DNA of 52,268 nucleotides from Prevotella sp. CAG:1320 (GCA_000435635.1 FR882112.1:1-52268); one strand, 5' to 3'; positions 39,227 to 48,366 are shown, numbered from the stretch's first letter. Made by a program: numbers and translations. Notes: generated by a model not told the origin, from the letters alone.

Positions 39227-40461
39227 GGGACGGCAATGTCTTGGTGGCTCGCCGTCCACCACTCAGTTTTCTCCTTTCCCTTGTTGGCCACGTTGTGTGT
39301 ACTGATATCCGAGATGGTGATTCCACTATAATCATCCACCTTTATCATTTGGTCTGTACCTCTCAATGCCGTATAAACATACTCCGTAGACTGCGTGGCC
39401 CTGACGGTGGCTTCTAATTGAGCCTCGAAACGCAAGCGCAGGGAATTGCTAATCTCCAAGGCTTTCACGTACGAGCCTAAGTCATAAAACAGGTTAGGCG
39501 AGAAACCATCCAGCGCTTGCACTTCCGCTCTCCTGCTTTCGTCAAAGACTGCCGTGGCATTTACTTCGCTCATAACGGCCGCCAAGTTTTCCATCTGCCT
39601 GCAATCAATGGCAGAAAGGGCACCGCAGGGAACTGTATATCCGCTATAAAACTCATTGAAGCCACTGACAATGTTGGCGTAATTGGGGGTGCCGGAAGCC
39701 AAATAGGGCCAAAGACTATAGTAAGGCATACCCAAACTCATCACCTCGCTGGTGGAAGCCACCAAGAAATTGGTGGCGTTGCGCAAGGCGTAGGCCGTCT
39801 CCACATTGGCCATATAGCAATCGTCAAAAAGCACATACTGCATCTTCAAGCCTGTGGACTCTATGGCTTCTGCCAGTTCTTCCACGTTCATGGCATACTT
39901 ATTGTCCGCCACACTGCCGAAAAAGCGGGTCATGGGAAGTCCCGCGGCAGGATTCATCTTGTTCTTTAGCTCCAAAGCCCTCGTGGGATAGTCTTCCCAA
40001 TCTTCCTTGTAAGTCCATCCGCAACCATGTCCTCCTATAATCATCGCATAGTTGAGAGCGGGGGCGTAAGTCACCACCTCGTTCAGCAAACCTGACAAGC
40101 CTGCGGTGGTAGCATAGTCTTGTCCCGCATAGTTATTGACTGGCACATGGGCGATGTCACCGTTTTGGTAGGTTATTTCATAAAGGGAAGATTGATTGGC
40201 AGAGTTGCTGATAAACACCACTACTCTGGTTCCGTCAAGACCTTTATCACGTTTGATGGCTCTTTCTATGCTGTCCAGATTGACCTGAAAATAAGAATAG
40301 AGCCCCGAACTGGTCTCTGAGCCAGACCAAGGCATATACACGAAGAGCGTTTGCTTCGTATATTCATCGATATCGACAGCGTCATCCGAGCAACTGGCAG
40401 TGCCCATGAGCAGGGCACAGACCAGCGCGATAAAACAACTAATCCTTTTCACGACTATCAT
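39223..40461 (-). CDS. Clostripain-family (C11) cysteine peptidase lipoprotein
   Basis: A 412-residue protein with a signal peptide and lipobox G-T-A-S-C. The catalytic dyad is seen as His in I-G-G-H-G-C-G-W near 144 and Cys in L-F-D-D-C-Y-M-A-N-V-E near 215. Both match family C11 (clostripain, PmC11 type). It is probably exported and cell-surface or periplasmic. Its ATG overlaps the valS stop, so its translation depends on valS. C11 peptidases prefer Lys or Arg at P1; the physiological target is unknown. Confidence 0.92.
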   Translation of the reverse strand: MIVVKRISCFIALVCALLMGTASCSDDAVDIDEYTKQTLFVYMPWSGSETSSGLYSYFQVNLDSIERAIKRDKGLDGTRVVVFISNSANQSSLYEITYQNGDIAHVPVNNYAGQDYATTAGLSGLLNEVVTYAPALNYAMIIGGHGCGWTYKEDWEDYPTRALELKNKMNPAAGLPMTRFFGSVADNKYAMNVEELAEAIESTGLKMQYVLFDDCYMANVETAYALRNATNFLVASTSEVMSLGMPYYSLWPYLASGTPNYANIVSGFNEFYSGYTVPCGALSAIDCRQMENLAAVMSEVNATAVFDESRRAEVQALDGFSPNLFYDLGSYVKALEISNSLRLRFEAQLEATVRATQSTEYVYTALRGTDQMIKVDDYSGITISDISTHNVANKGKEKTEWWTASHQDIAVP

Positions 40462-43145
40462 CAGTTCTTGCTCAACTCAGCAATAGTTTGCTTCAGCACG
40501 GCAATCTTCTCCAAAGAGTCGCTTTCCTTCTTGCGTTCCAAGGCAACCACGTTTTCGGGAGCGTGAGCCACGAACTTCTCGTTGGCCAATTTCTTTCGCA
40601 CTCCCGCCAAGAAACCTTCCAGATGAGCCAATTGCGCTTGCGCTTTCTCTATCTCTGCCTTTACGTCGATGAGGTTGCCCAATGGTACGGCGTACTCATC
40701 TGTGCTCACCATGAAGGCGGAAGCCTCCGCGCTCTTCTCCTTCACCACTTCTATTTGGCTCAGGTTGGCCATCTTTTTCACCACGCAATCATAGTCAGCG
40801 AGATGATGCTCGCCTACGGCTTGCAACGTCAAGGCTTCCTTGGGCGAGATATTCTTTTGATTGCGAATGGTGCGCACGCCACCTATCACTTGCTTTACAT
40901 GCTCAATATCGGCCAAGAGATCACTCTCTCCGTCGGATAATCCTTCCAACGCCAAGCATTCACGCATAATAGAAGCTCCATACTCACGCTCGTAGAGATG
41001 CTGCCACAACTCCTCGGTGATGAAAGGCATAAAAGGATGCAGCATTTTCAACAAGGTATCGAAGAAACCAAGCGTAGCTTCATAAGTAGCGCGGTCAATT
41101 GGAGTGCCATAAGCGGGCTTGACCATCTCCAAATACCAACTGGAGAACTCATCCCAAAAGAGCCTGTACACTGTCATCAAAGCCTCTGAGATGCGATAAC
41201 CCTTGAATTGCAGCTCCATCTCGGCGTTAACTTCTTTCAATTTGGCGTTAAACCAATTCACCGCTATCTTGTTTACAGCAGGTTGGGTCATCTCATCGCT
41301 CACCTGCCATCCCTTTACCAAACGGAAGGCATTCCATATCTTATTGTTGAAGTTACGTCCTTGCTCGCAAAGCGCCTCGTCAAAGAGGATGTCGTTGCCA
41401 GCGGGAGCGGAGAGCATCATGCCCATACGCACACCGTCTGCTCCATATTTGTCTATCAACATCAAAGGATCTGGAGAGTTTCCTAGACTCTTGCTCATCT
41501 TGCGACCAAGCTTATCACGCACAATGCCCGTGAAGTAAACGTGCTTAAAAGGCATTTTTCCCTTATACTCATAGCCTGCCATAATCATGCGGGCTACCCA
41601 GAAGAAGATGATATCCGGACCGGTTACCAAGTCATTGGTAGGATAATAGTATTTGATATCTTCGTTGTCGGGATGGTTAATGCCGTCAAACACGGAGATA
41701 GGCCATAGCCAGGAAGAGAACCAGGTATCAAGACAGTCACTTTCCTGCACCAAATCGGCAGCGGTAAGGCCAGGAACTTTCTCCCGCGCCAAAGCCAACG
41801 CTTCCTCAGGAGTCTCCGCCACGACAAAATCTTGCTTGCCGTTGGCATCAAAATAATAAGCCGGTATGCGATGGCCCCACCATAATTGGCGGCTGATACA
41901 CCAGTCCTTGATATTCTCCAGCCAGTGGCGATAAGTGTTCTTGTATTTCTTGGGGTAGAATTCTATCTCGTCATTCATCACGGGATCCAAAGCCAAGTCC
42001 GCGAAATGTTGCATCTTGAGGAACCACTGCGTACTCAATTTCGGCTCTATGGGCACCTTGGTGCGCTCGGAATAGCCCACCTTGTTGTCATAGTCTTCCA
42101 CTTTCTCCATCAATCCAGCGGCTTCCAAGTCCTTGGCTATTTGTTTCCTCACGTCCATGCGGTCCATACCAATATATAAACCGGCGCATTCCGCGATGGT
42201 ACCATTGTCATTGAAGATGTCAATGGTCTGCAATCCATGCTTCAGACCTAACGCATGGTCATTGATGTCGTGAGCGGGCGTGACCTTCAGGCAACCCGTA
42301 CCAAATTCGATTTCAACGTAGTCATCCTCTATCACGGGTATTTCACGGTTGACCAAGGGCACGATGACATGCTTGCCTTTAAGCCAAGTGTTTTTCGGGT
42401 CATTGGGATTGATACACATGGCGGTATCACCCATGATGGTCTCAGGCCTTGTCGTGGCTACAACAGCATAGTAACCCTTGCCATCCTTATGCATCACGTT
42501 GCCTTCATCCACTTGTTGACAGTCTGCTTCTACCACCCTGTATTTCAAGTAGTAAAGCTTGGAATGCTCATCCTTGTATATAACCTCTTCATCAGACAAG
42601 GCCGTTTGGGCTTGCGGATCCCAGTTCACCATCCTTACGCCTCTATAGATAAGGCCTTTTCGATATAAGTCACAAAACACTTTAATGACTCCTTTGCTGC
42701 GAGGCTCATCCATCGTGAACGCCGTGCGCTCCCAATCGCAACTCGCTCCCAACCTGCGCAACTGCTTCAAGATAATGCCTCCATGCTCGCGGGTCCAGTC
42801 CCAGGCATGCTCCAAGAATTGTTCACGGGTAAGGTCAGTCTTCTTGATGCCTTGTTCCGCCAGTTTTCCCACCACCTTCGCCTCCGTGGCGATGGAAGCG
42901 TGGTCTGTGCCAGGCACCCAACAAGCGTTCTTTCCCTCCATGCGGGCACGCCTTACCAAAATGTCTTGCAGTGTATTGTTGAGCATATGGCCCATATGGA
43001 GCACACCCGTCACATTGGGTGGGGGTATCACGATAGTATAAGGCTCCCGTCCATCGGGCTTGGAGCTGAAAAGCTTGTTGTCTATCCAATACTGATACCA
43101 CTTAGACTCCACGGCTTGTGGGTCATACTTTGTCGCTAATTCCAT
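40461..43145 (-). CDS. valS: Valyl-tRNA synthetase
   Basis: An 894-residue class I synthetase, started at ATG 43145 (M-E-L-A-T-K-Y-D-P); a longer frame to 43241 would run through the promoter. It has the HIGH motif ([12 protein letters not shown]), the KMSKS motif ([10 protein letters not shown]), the CP1 editing domain with T-T-R-P-E-T, and a C-terminal coiled coil ending near 890. It charges tRNA-Val in the cytoplasm. It is in one unit with the C11 lipoprotein, whose start overlaps its stop, and diverges from mazG. Confidence 0.98.
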   Translation of the reverse strand: MELATKYDPQAVESKWYQYWIDNKLFSSKPDGREPYTIVIPPPNVTGVLHMGHMLNNTLQDILVRRARMEGKNACWVPGTDHASIATEAKVVGKLAEQGIKKTDLTREQFLEHAWDWTREHGGIILKQLRRLGASCDWERTAFTMDEPRSKGVIKVFCDLYRKGLIYRGVRMVNWDPQAQTALSDEEVIYKDEHSKLYYLKYRVVEADCQQVDEGNVMHKDGKGYYAVVATTRPETIMGDTAMCINPNDPKNTWLKGKHVIVPLVNREIPVIEDDYVEIEFGTGCLKVTPAHDINDHALGLKHGLQTIDIFNDNGTIAECAGLYIGMDRMDVRKQIAKDLEAAGLMEKVEDYDNKVGYSERTKVPIEPKLSTQWFLKMQHFADLALDPVMNDEIEFYPKKYKNTYRHWLENIKDWCISRQLWWGHRIPAYYFDANGKQDFVVAETPEEALALAREKVPGLTAADLVQESDCLDTWFSSWLWPISVFDGINHPDNEDIKYYYPTNDLVTGPDIIFFWVARMIMAGYEYKGKMPFKHVYFTGIVRDKLGRKMSKSLGNSPDPLMLIDKYGADGVRMGMMLSAPAGNDILFDEALCEQGRNFNNKIWNAFRLVKGWQVSDEMTQPAVNKIAVNWFNAKLKEVNAEMELQFKGYRISEALMTVYRLFWDEFSSWYLEMVKPAYGTPIDRATYEATLGFFDTLLKMLHPFMPFITEELWQHLYEREYGASIMRECLALEGLSDGESDLLADIEHVKQVIGGVRTIRNQKNISPKEALTLQAVGEHHLADYDCVVKKMANLSQIEVVKEKSAEASAFMVSTDEYAVPLGNLIDVKAEIEKAQAQLAHLEGFLAGVRKKLANEKFVAHAPENVVALERKKESDSLEKIAVLKQTIAELSKN

Positions 43146-43190
43146 TGGTAATATATTCTTCTTATTAGTTATTTCTCTATAAAAACGCTG

Positions 43191-43227
43191 CAAATTTAGT
43201 AATTTTCCATGGAAAATAGTATCTTTG
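43191..43227. promoter_or_regulatory. Divergent valS/mazG promoters with palindrome
   Basis: Rightward: TTAG (43196-43199), a 20-nt gap and TATCTTTG (43220-43227). Leftward: an exact -7 box TAAATTTG on the minus strand at 43198-43191. Between them TTTTCCATGGAAAA (43203-43216) is a perfect 14-bp palindrome that overlaps both units and may bind a shared regulator. Confidence 0.7.
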
Positions 43228-43247
43228 CACAGATAAATCAACTATAA

Positions 43248-44147
43248 ATGCATACAAAAGAGGAAAAACTCGCGGCTTTTGGCAGGCTGCTCGACGTGCA
43301 AGAAAGACTGCGCAAGCAATGCCCCTGGGACAGGAAGCAGACCTTTGAGAGCTTGCGTCCCAACACGATAGAGGAAGCGTTTGAGCTTTGTGACGCCTTG
43401 ATGAAGAATGATTTCAAGAACATCAGCAAGGAATTGGGAGACGTGTTGGAGCACGTGGTGTTCTATGCCATATTGGGCAAGGAGCAGGAAGAATTCGACA
43501 TAGCGGATGTCTGCAACCAGGAAGCCGACAAGCTGATGTTCCGCCACCCGTTCATTAACTGGAACGAGGAAGGGCAATGGAGCGTATCCAACCCGGAAAT
43601 GACGATAAACGAGCAAGGGCAAGTAGTCTACCGCATGGCAGAAACCACAGGTAATGACCCTGAGAGCGACAAACCTGACACGGCAAGCCAAGTGGAAAAA
43701 ACGTGGGAACAAATCAAGCAGCAGGAGAAAGACGGAAACGCCAGCGTATTGGCGGGTGTCCCCCGTTCCCTGCCTTCCCTTATCAAGGCCTATCGCATAC
43801 AAGACAAAGCGCGCAACGTCGGTTTCGATTGGCAAAAGAAGGAAGATGTCTGGGAGAAAGTGCGTGAGGAACTGGCTGAACTAGAAGCGGAATTGCGCAA
43901 GGAAGACAAGGAAAACTCCACCAAGGAATTAGGCGACTTCCTTTTCTCTGTCATCAACGCCGCGAGGCTTTACCATCTCAATCCCGACAATGCGTTGGAG
44001 ATGACCAACCAGAAATTCACACGGCGTTTCAACTACGTAGAGGAAAAAGCCAAGGAAAAAGGTAAATCGCTGAAAGATATGACCTTGCGGGAAATGGATG
44101 AACTTTGGAACGAGGCTAAAAAACAAGAAAACAATCTAAACCCATAA
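43248..44147 (+). CDS. mazG: Nucleoside triphosphate pyrophosphohydrolase MazG
   Basis: A 299-residue tandem MazG. The first domain has Q-C-P-W-D-R-K-Q-T, S-L-R-P-N-T-I-E-E-A-F-E and K-E-L-G-D-V-L-E-H; the second has E-E-L-A-E-L-E and K-E-L-G-D-F-L-F. It hydrolyses (d)NTPs to monophosphates, cleaning the nucleotide pool and affecting ppGpp. An insertion of about 45 residues (near 103-148, N-W-N-E-E-G to S-Q-V) lies between the domains, longer than in E. coli MazG. It begins 20 nt after its -7 box and precedes a lipocalin-like lipoprotein by 7 nt. Confidence 0.95.
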   Translation: MHTKEEKLAAFGRLLDVQERLRKQCPWDRKQTFESLRPNTIEEAFELCDALMKNDFKNISKELGDVLEHVVFYAILGKEQEEFDIADVCNQEADKLMFRHPFINWNEEGQWSVSNPEMTINEQGQVVYRMAETTGNDPESDKPDTASQVEKTWEQIKQQEKDGNASVLAGVPRSLPSLIKAYRIQDKARNVGFDWQKKEDVWEKVREELAELEAELRKEDKENSTKELGDFLFSVINAARLYHLNPDNALEMTNQKFTRRFNYVEEKAKEKGKSLKDMTLREMDELWNEAKKQENNLNP

Positions 44148-44154
44148 ATGCACT

Positions 44155-44718
44155 ATGAAGAAAATCTTATATTTAGCTCTTCCCCTCATGCTGCTCAGCA
44201 TGCAGAGCTGTAAGCAAAACAAGTCTGCCAAGGTGATAGTGGCCAACGACAGTGTAGCGGAAACAGAAGTGACAGACTCTACCATTTATGGTGTATGTGG
44301 CCCTGGCACCGCCATGCACACGCTGGAGTTGATCACCGACGCAGGAGATACGCTCTCGCTAGGCATACATGACGAGACGGACATGGTCACCTCTCCCGTG
44401 AAAGGCGGCTTGATGAGCGGAGACCGCATGGCCGTAGTCACGCGGTTAGGGGAAGGCGGAGAGCTGGAAGCCGTGGAAGTAATCAATCTCACTTCGCTTT
44501 TGGGTCGCTGGGCCAGCATAGACAAGAACTTCGAGATAATGGAAGGCGGGGAACTGAAGAGTTACGCCAAGGCGGAGGCCAATCCTTGGACTTCCTGGAA
44601 GATAGTCAACGGAAAGCTTGTGTTCAACAAAGACACCTTCGACATCTACCAATTGGGAGCGGACAGTCTCTATTTAGAGAACGACAAGGGCATTTTCGCC
44701 TATAAACGCATAAAGTGA
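44155..44718 (+). CDS. Lipocalin-like lipoprotein
   Basis: A 187-residue lipoprotein with the lipobox S-M-Q-S-C. The mature part is beta-rich and ends with a stretch like a lipocalin-type domain (L-L-G-R-W-A-S, T-F-D-I-Y-Q-L-G-A-D-S-L-Y-L). It lies 7 nt after mazG and 1 nt before rnz, so the three are one operon. Function is unknown; Bacteroidetes have many such small lipocalin-like lipoproteins. Confidence 0.8.
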   Translation: MKKILYLALPLMLLSMQSCKQNKSAKVIVANDSVAETEVTDSTIYGVCGPGTAMHTLELITDAGDTLSLGIHDETDMVTSPVKGGLMSGDRMAVVTRLGEGGELEAVEVINLTSLLGRWASIDKNFEIMEGGELKSYAKAEANPWTSWKIVNGKLVFNKDTFDIYQLGADSLYLENDKGIFAYKRIK

Positions 44719-44719
44719 G

Positions 44720-45634
44720 TTGGAACCATTCAAGGTACACATATTAGGTTGCGGCAGCGCGGTGCCCACTAACCACCACCGCCCCTCATCTCAAGTAGTG
44801 GAAGTGAGGGGTAAGTTCTTTATGGTGGATTGCGGGGAGGGTACGCAACTTAACTTGCGCAACTGCCGGGTAAGCTTCTCCAAACTCCAGGCGGTGTTCA
44901 TTTCCCACATGCATGGTGACCATTGCTTTGGACTGCTGGGCATGATATCCACTTTTGGCCTCACGGGGCGCACCACCCCACTCCACGTATACGCCCCCGC
45001 TGATTACGCTACACTATTCGAGCGACAAATGGACTATTTCTGCAAAAGAAGGGATTTCGAGGTGGTTTTCCACCCCGTAGACACTACGAGGCACATGGTG
45101 ATATTTGAAGACAGAAGCCTCCGCGTGGAGTCGATACCCCTGGAGCACCGCCTGCCATGCTGCGGATACCTTTTCAGGGAACAGCCCTCCTTGCCCCACA
45201 TCAGGCGGGACATGATAGATTTCTATCACATACCCATCTGCTACATCAACAACATCAAGAACGGAGCGGGCTGGGAAACGCCAGAAGGCGAAAAGGTGCC
45301 CCACGAACGACTGGTAACACCCGCCGCCCCTCCTCGTTCATACGCCTATTGCAGTGACACCCGTTACATCCCTACCCTGCATGAGTTGCTCAAAGACGTA
45401 TCTACGCTTTACCACGAAAGTACCTACACTAGCCATGAGGCCGACAAAGCGGCTCTTTACTATCACAGCACGGGAGAGCAAGCCGCGCAAGTAGCCAAGG
45501 CCGCCAACGTGGGCAAGCTGTTGCTGGGTCATTATAGCGCACGCTACCACGAGGAAAACCAGCTGCTCAAAGAGGCAAAAAGCATCTTCCCCAATGTCTA
45601 TCTGACAGATGAAGGCATGGTTTTTGACGTATAA
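44720..45634 (+). CDS. rnz: Ribonuclease Z, TTG start
   Basis: A 304-residue metallo-beta-lactamase-fold endonuclease that trims tRNA 3' ends. The motif H63-M-H65-G-D67-H68 binds zinc; T-S-H-E-A and G-H-Y-S-A-R complete the site, and the exosite loop lies near 150-190. The normal start region (E-P-F-K-V-H-I-L-G-C-G-S) has no ATG, so translation must begin at TTG 44720, one base after the stop of the lipoprotein gene. The rare start and tight spacing suggest translational coupling, and low expression. Confidence 0.95.
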   Translation: MEPFKVHILGCGSAVPTNHHRPSSQVVEVRGKFFMVDCGEGTQLNLRNCRVSFSKLQAVFISHMHGDHCFGLLGMISTFGLTGRTTPLHVYAPADYATLFERQMDYFCKRRDFEVVFHPVDTTRHMVIFEDRSLRVESIPLEHRLPCCGYLFREQPSLPHIRRDMIDFYHIPICYINNIKNGAGWETPEGEKVPHERLVTPAAPPRSYAYCSDTRYIPTLHELLKDVSTLYHESTYTSHEADKAALYYHSTGEQAAQVAKAANVGKLLLGHYSARYHEENQLLKEAKSIFPNVYLTDEGMVFDV

Positions 45635-45702
45635 ATAGTTAAAATACCCTAAATGTACACCATGCGAAACGCCATGAAAGCATATATCACACTGATTTTT
45701 CC

Positions 45703-45710
45703 TAACTTTG
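45703..45710 (+). promoter_or_regulatory. -7 box of the 45729-47486 operon
   Basis: TAACTTTG, an exact -7 box 18 nt before the ATG at 45729. No -33 box is visible at the usual spacing, which may point to control by an alternative sigma factor. Confidence 0.6.
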
Positions 45711-45728
45711 CAAGTAACACATAAGCTA

Positions 45729-46043
45729 ATGCGCATGAAGAGATTTCTACTCATTATAATAACATTTCTCGCCACGTCTATCGCTTTGCCCGTCTCCACT
45801 TGGGCGGAAAGTGACACGCAGGCCATTGAGCAGGGAAGCAAAGAGGTGGAAATTGCCTTGCGGGGCAATGTCTTGCGCATAGTGGGGGCCAATGGCATGG
45901 ACGTGAAGATATACAACTTGGCGGGGGTATGCGTAATGGCTTTCAAGGTGGAGGGCAATGACCGCCATTATGACCTGAACCTGCGCAAAGGGTGTTATAT
46001 AGTGAAAGTAGGAACCACCGCACGCAAAGTATTTGTCAAATAA
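45729..46043 (+). CDS. Small secreted protein resembling a T9SS C-terminal domain
   Basis: A 104-residue exported protein: signal peptide about 1-25 (ending S-T-W-A-E), then V-K-I-Y-N-L-A-G-V, and Y-D-L-N-L-R-K-G-C-Y-I-V-K-V-G and K-V-F-V-K at the end. That is the pattern of type A sorting C-terminal domains of the type IX secretion system, but with almost no passenger in front. Such short orphans occur in Prevotella-like genomes. It stands before the sigma factor in the same unit, with no gap. Its function is unknown. Confidence 0.75.
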   Translation: MRMKRFLLIIITFLATSIALPVSTWAESDTQAIEQGSKEVEIALRGNVLRIVGANGMDVKIYNLAGVCVMAFKVEGNDRHYDLNLRKGCYIVKVGTTARKVFVK

Positions 46044-46586
46044 GTGGCCAAGGATTCCGAGATACTTAGTCTGATCAGTGACGGCGAAACCCAGAAGCAG
46101 GGTTTCGAGTTATTGGTGCGCACCTACAGTGAGCCTCTTTATTACAAGGTAAGGCATATCGTGCTCTACCATGACGATGCCAGCGACGTGTTGCAAAACG
46201 CTTTCATCAAGGTGTGGAACCATCTTTCCTCTTTTCGCGGGCAATCCTCGCTCGCCACTTGGCTCTACCGTATCGCCATCAACGAAGCCCTTGACTTCAT
46301 CCGCAAGCAAAAACAGACAGACGCATGCAGTTACGATGAGTTGGGCACAGTGGCCAACAGGTTGCTGGCCGATGAGTTTTTCGATGGAGACGAAGCGCAA
46401 GCTCTCCTGCAAGAAGCCATCGCGACGCTGCCCCCCGTGCAGCGGACGGTATTCAACCTGAGATATTATGACGAGATGCCTTACGCGGAAATGAGCAAGA
46501 CACTGGAAACCAGCGAAGGAGCGTTGAAAGCCTCTTACCATCTTGCCGTGAAAAAAATAATGGAATATTTGCGTTCACGCGATTAA
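46044..46586 (+). CDS. ECF-type RNA polymerase sigma factor 2 (GTG start)
   Basis: A 180-residue sigma-70 ECF protein. Region 2 has D-A-S-D-V-L-Q-N-A-F-I-K-V-W and W-L-Y-R-I-A-I-N-E-A; region 4 has L-P-P-V-Q-R-T-V-F-N-L-R-Y-Y and Y-A-E-M-S-K-T-L-E. It starts at GTG 46044, right after the TAA of the preceding gene. Downstream are a membrane protein with one TM segment and a periplasmic Spy/CpxP-like protein. This order (sigma, membrane partner, periplasmic sensor) suggests an envelope-stress circuit. Confidence 0.93.
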   Translation: MAKDSEILSLISDGETQKQGFELLVRTYSEPLYYKVRHIVLYHDDASDVLQNAFIKVWNHLSSFRGQSSLATWLYRIAINEALDFIRKQKQTDACSYDELGTVANRLLADEFFDGDEAQALLQEAIATLPPVQRTVFNLRYYDEMPYAEMSKTLETSEGALKASYHLAVKKIMEYLRSRD

Positions 46587-46632
46587 ACCTTTCAAAACCA
46601 TATACGTCAAAAAAGCAGAAAGGAATTGAGAT

Positions 46633-47013
46633 ATGAATATGAACAATGAGGAAAGAGAAATCCGGGAGCGGTTTGGCAAGCTAAACCATTTCACCGTACC
46701 CGAGGGCTACTTTGAGCGGCTCACCCAGCAAGTCATGGAGCGAGTGCCAGAGCAAGAAGCCAAGCGGGCTAGGGCTGTTCCCATGTGGCGCAAATACCGC
46801 GTTGCCATTGTGGCCGCGGCTTGTACGCTCTTCGCGGCCTTTGGCGTAGGGGCTTATCGCCAACTTAACTCCCCTGACAGCCAACCAGCCATGCCCCTGT
46901 CGATGGACAACAGCTATGCCAACAACAGCAGTTTCCTTTTCGACGAGATGGTAGACTATACCATGATAGACAGTGATATCATCTACGCTTCGTTGTCAGA
47001 CTCAGATTACTAA
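46633..47013 (+). CDS. Putative membrane anti-sigma factor
   Basis: A 126-residue protein with a cytoplasmic N-terminus (1-50, charged, containing F-x-V-P-E-G-Y-F), one transmembrane helix about 55-75 (V-A-I-V-A-A-A-C-T-L-F-A-A-F) and a Ser/Asn/Asp-rich periplasmic tail. The layout and position behind an ECF sigma gene match anti-sigma factors, though no named anti-sigma domain is visible. Assignment is by context. Confidence 0.7.
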   Translation: MNMNNEEREIRERFGKLNHFTVPEGYFERLTQQVMERVPEQEAKRARAVPMWRKYRVAIVAAACTLFAAFGVGAYRQLNSPDSQPAMPLSMDNSYANNSSFLFDEMVDYTMIDSDIIYASLSDSDY

Positions 47014-47018
47014 AAGAC

Positions 47019-47486
47019 ATGAAACTGAATATTCCCCTGAAATTTTTCTTGCTCATCGTGGCAATGTGCCTGCTCACCTCAGACGGCTTCTCGCAAAGGA
47101 GGGAGAGACACAGGAAATTCGACCCTGTGCAATTCCAAAAAGAGCTGGAGCAGTATATCACCACAGCCGCTGGCCTTACGCCGGCCGAGGCAGGTGCCTT
47201 CTTCCCCGTATACAGGGAGATGCAAAAGAAGCAGCGTGTGCTCTTTGAGCAGATGAGGCGCTATCGTGTCGTGGACACCACCAACGATTGCGCCTGCCGA
47301 AAAGCGTTAAAGAAGCAAGACGAACTGGACATAGAATTGAAAACCATGCAGCGCGACTATCACGAGAGATTCATGCGAATCATATCGCCCAGCAAGGTTT
47401 TCAAGGCACTGAAAGCTGAGGACGATTTTCACAGGCAAGCCCTCAGAAAAGCCGCAGGCAAGCCACGTCCTGAGCCTAGGAAATAA
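47019..47486 (+). CDS. Spy/CpxP-like periplasmic protein
   Basis: A 155-residue exported protein with a signal peptide (about 1-25, ending G-F-S-Q) and a helical, Arg/Gln/Glu-rich mature part. L-T-P-A-E-A-G-A-F-F-P-V-Y-R-E-M resembles the LTxxQ-type helices of Spy/CpxP/ZraP, and two cysteines lie in N-D-C-A-C. It begins 6 nt after the putative anti-sigma gene. It could bind misfolded proteins or metal and feed the signal to the membrane partner (inference). Two terminators follow. Confidence 0.75.
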   Translation: MKLNIPLKFFLLIVAMCLLTSDGFSQRRERHRKFDPVQFQKELEQYITTAAGLTPAEAGAFFPVYREMQKKQRVLFEQMRRYRVVDTTNDCACRKALKKQDELDIELKTMQRDYHERFMRIISPSKVFKALKAEDDFHRQALRKAAGKPRPEPRK

Positions 47487-47487
47487 A

Positions 47488-47510
47488 GAAGCCGCCTTTT
47501 TGGCGGCTTC
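47488..47510. terminator. GC-rich hairpin after the sigma operon
   Basis: GAAGCCGCC pairs perfectly with GGCGGCTTC around TTTTT. It starts 2 nt after the stop codon and is followed by CTTC, so termination may be partial. Confidence 0.7.
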
Positions 47511-47530
47511 CTTCAAATGAAGAAACGTTA

Positions 47531-47580
47531 ACTGTCGGGAGCATCTCATAGTATACCAGAGATGCTCCCGACAGTTTTTT
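47531..47580 (+). terminator. Strong rho-independent terminator
   Basis: ACTGTCGGGAGCATCTC (47531-47547) pairs perfectly with 47559-47575, followed by TTTTTT. It is the second terminator of the sigma-factor operon. Confidence 0.92.
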
Positions 47581-47657
47581 GTTTAACGCAAGCCCGATGA
47601 AGCGTGATTTACGTAGCATGTTGTTGCCGCCTCGCGGAAATATTCCCAGTGGCACCC

Positions 47658-47740
47658 AATACTACTCCTATTGAAAGTCAATACTACTGACTCCCCAGTA
47701 CCAGCCTATTGGTACTGGAGTTTCAGCAGGCTGGTACTGG
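47658..47740. repeat. 22-bp-phased repeat cluster 4 (AATACTACT and GGTACTGG words)
   Basis: AATACTACT starts at 47658 and 47680 (22 bp). The reversed/altered words CCAGTACCAG (47695), TTGGTACTGG (47709) and CTGGTACTGG (47731) follow; the last two are again 22 bp apart while the middle junctions are shorter. The region has no gene. Confidence 0.65.
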
Positions 47741-47810
47741 AAAGGATACTATACTTCCGGCAGCATGGAGCTAGATATGCCACGACATCCCTATACCTTT
47801 CATCGAAGTC

Positions 47811-48175
47811 AACTTATTCAGGAAATGAAATCAACTTGTTTTGGACAGGAAAACAAGTTATTTCGCCAAGGAAAACAAGTTATTTCGCCAACCAAAACAA
47901 GTTATTTCGCCAACCAAAACAAGTTATTTCCCCAACCAAAACAAGTTATTTCCCCAACCAAAACAAGTTATTTCCCCAACCAAAACAAGTTATTTCCCCA
48001 ACCAAAACAAGTTATTTCCCCAACCAAAACAAGTTATTTCCCCAACCAAAACAAGTTATTTCCCCAACCAAAACAAGTTATTTCCCCAACCAAAACAAGT
48101 TATTTCCCCAACCAAAACAAGTTATTTCCCCAACCAAAACAAGTTATTTCCCCAACCAAAACAAGTTATTTCCCC
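47811..48175. repeat. 22-bp tandem array, 17 phased units (AAGTT/AACTT words)
   Basis: The AACTT/AAGTT word starts at 47811 and recurs every 22 bp to 48163, 17 units in all. The first two are inverted (AACTT). Fifteen direct copies of AAAACAAGTTATTT start at 47850, 47872 and so on to 48158, most followed by CCCCAACC; the first three have CGCC there. Because 22 is not a multiple of 3 and the unit lacks stops, all three forward frames stay open, giving false long frames. Not a CRISPR array: there are no variable spacers. Confidence 0.95.
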
Positions 48176-48270
48176 TCCAAGAGAGAGAAAACCGCGGTGG
48201 CCACAACCACGGACAAAACGCGTTTCCAAATCCACTTGATAATTGAGTGTTGTTTCATAGCTTAAAAAAA

Positions 48271-48330
48271 GAAAAAACTCGACGCTTTTCCGCTTTTGGC
48301 CTTATGGTCTCAGAAGGAAACGCGTCGAGC
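48271..48330 (-). terminator. Terminator of the FadL/TodX-like gene
   Basis: On the minus strand CTCGACGC and GCGTCGAG pair across a long loop that holds a second GGAAA/TTTCC pair, followed by TTTTTTC. It lies 37 nt past the gene end. Confidence 0.8.
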
Positions 48331-48366
48331 TTTGGCTTATTTATAGAAAAGGGTGAGATATTGTCT

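Noticed and set aside
47811..48175. CRISPR array
   Set aside because: Units are tandem with identical inter-word sequence; there are no variable spacers, no leader and no cas genes.
47671..48246. Long overlapping frames in the 22-bp repeat array
   Set aside because: They exist only because the 22-bp unit has no stop codons, so every forward frame stays open; repeats, not protein.
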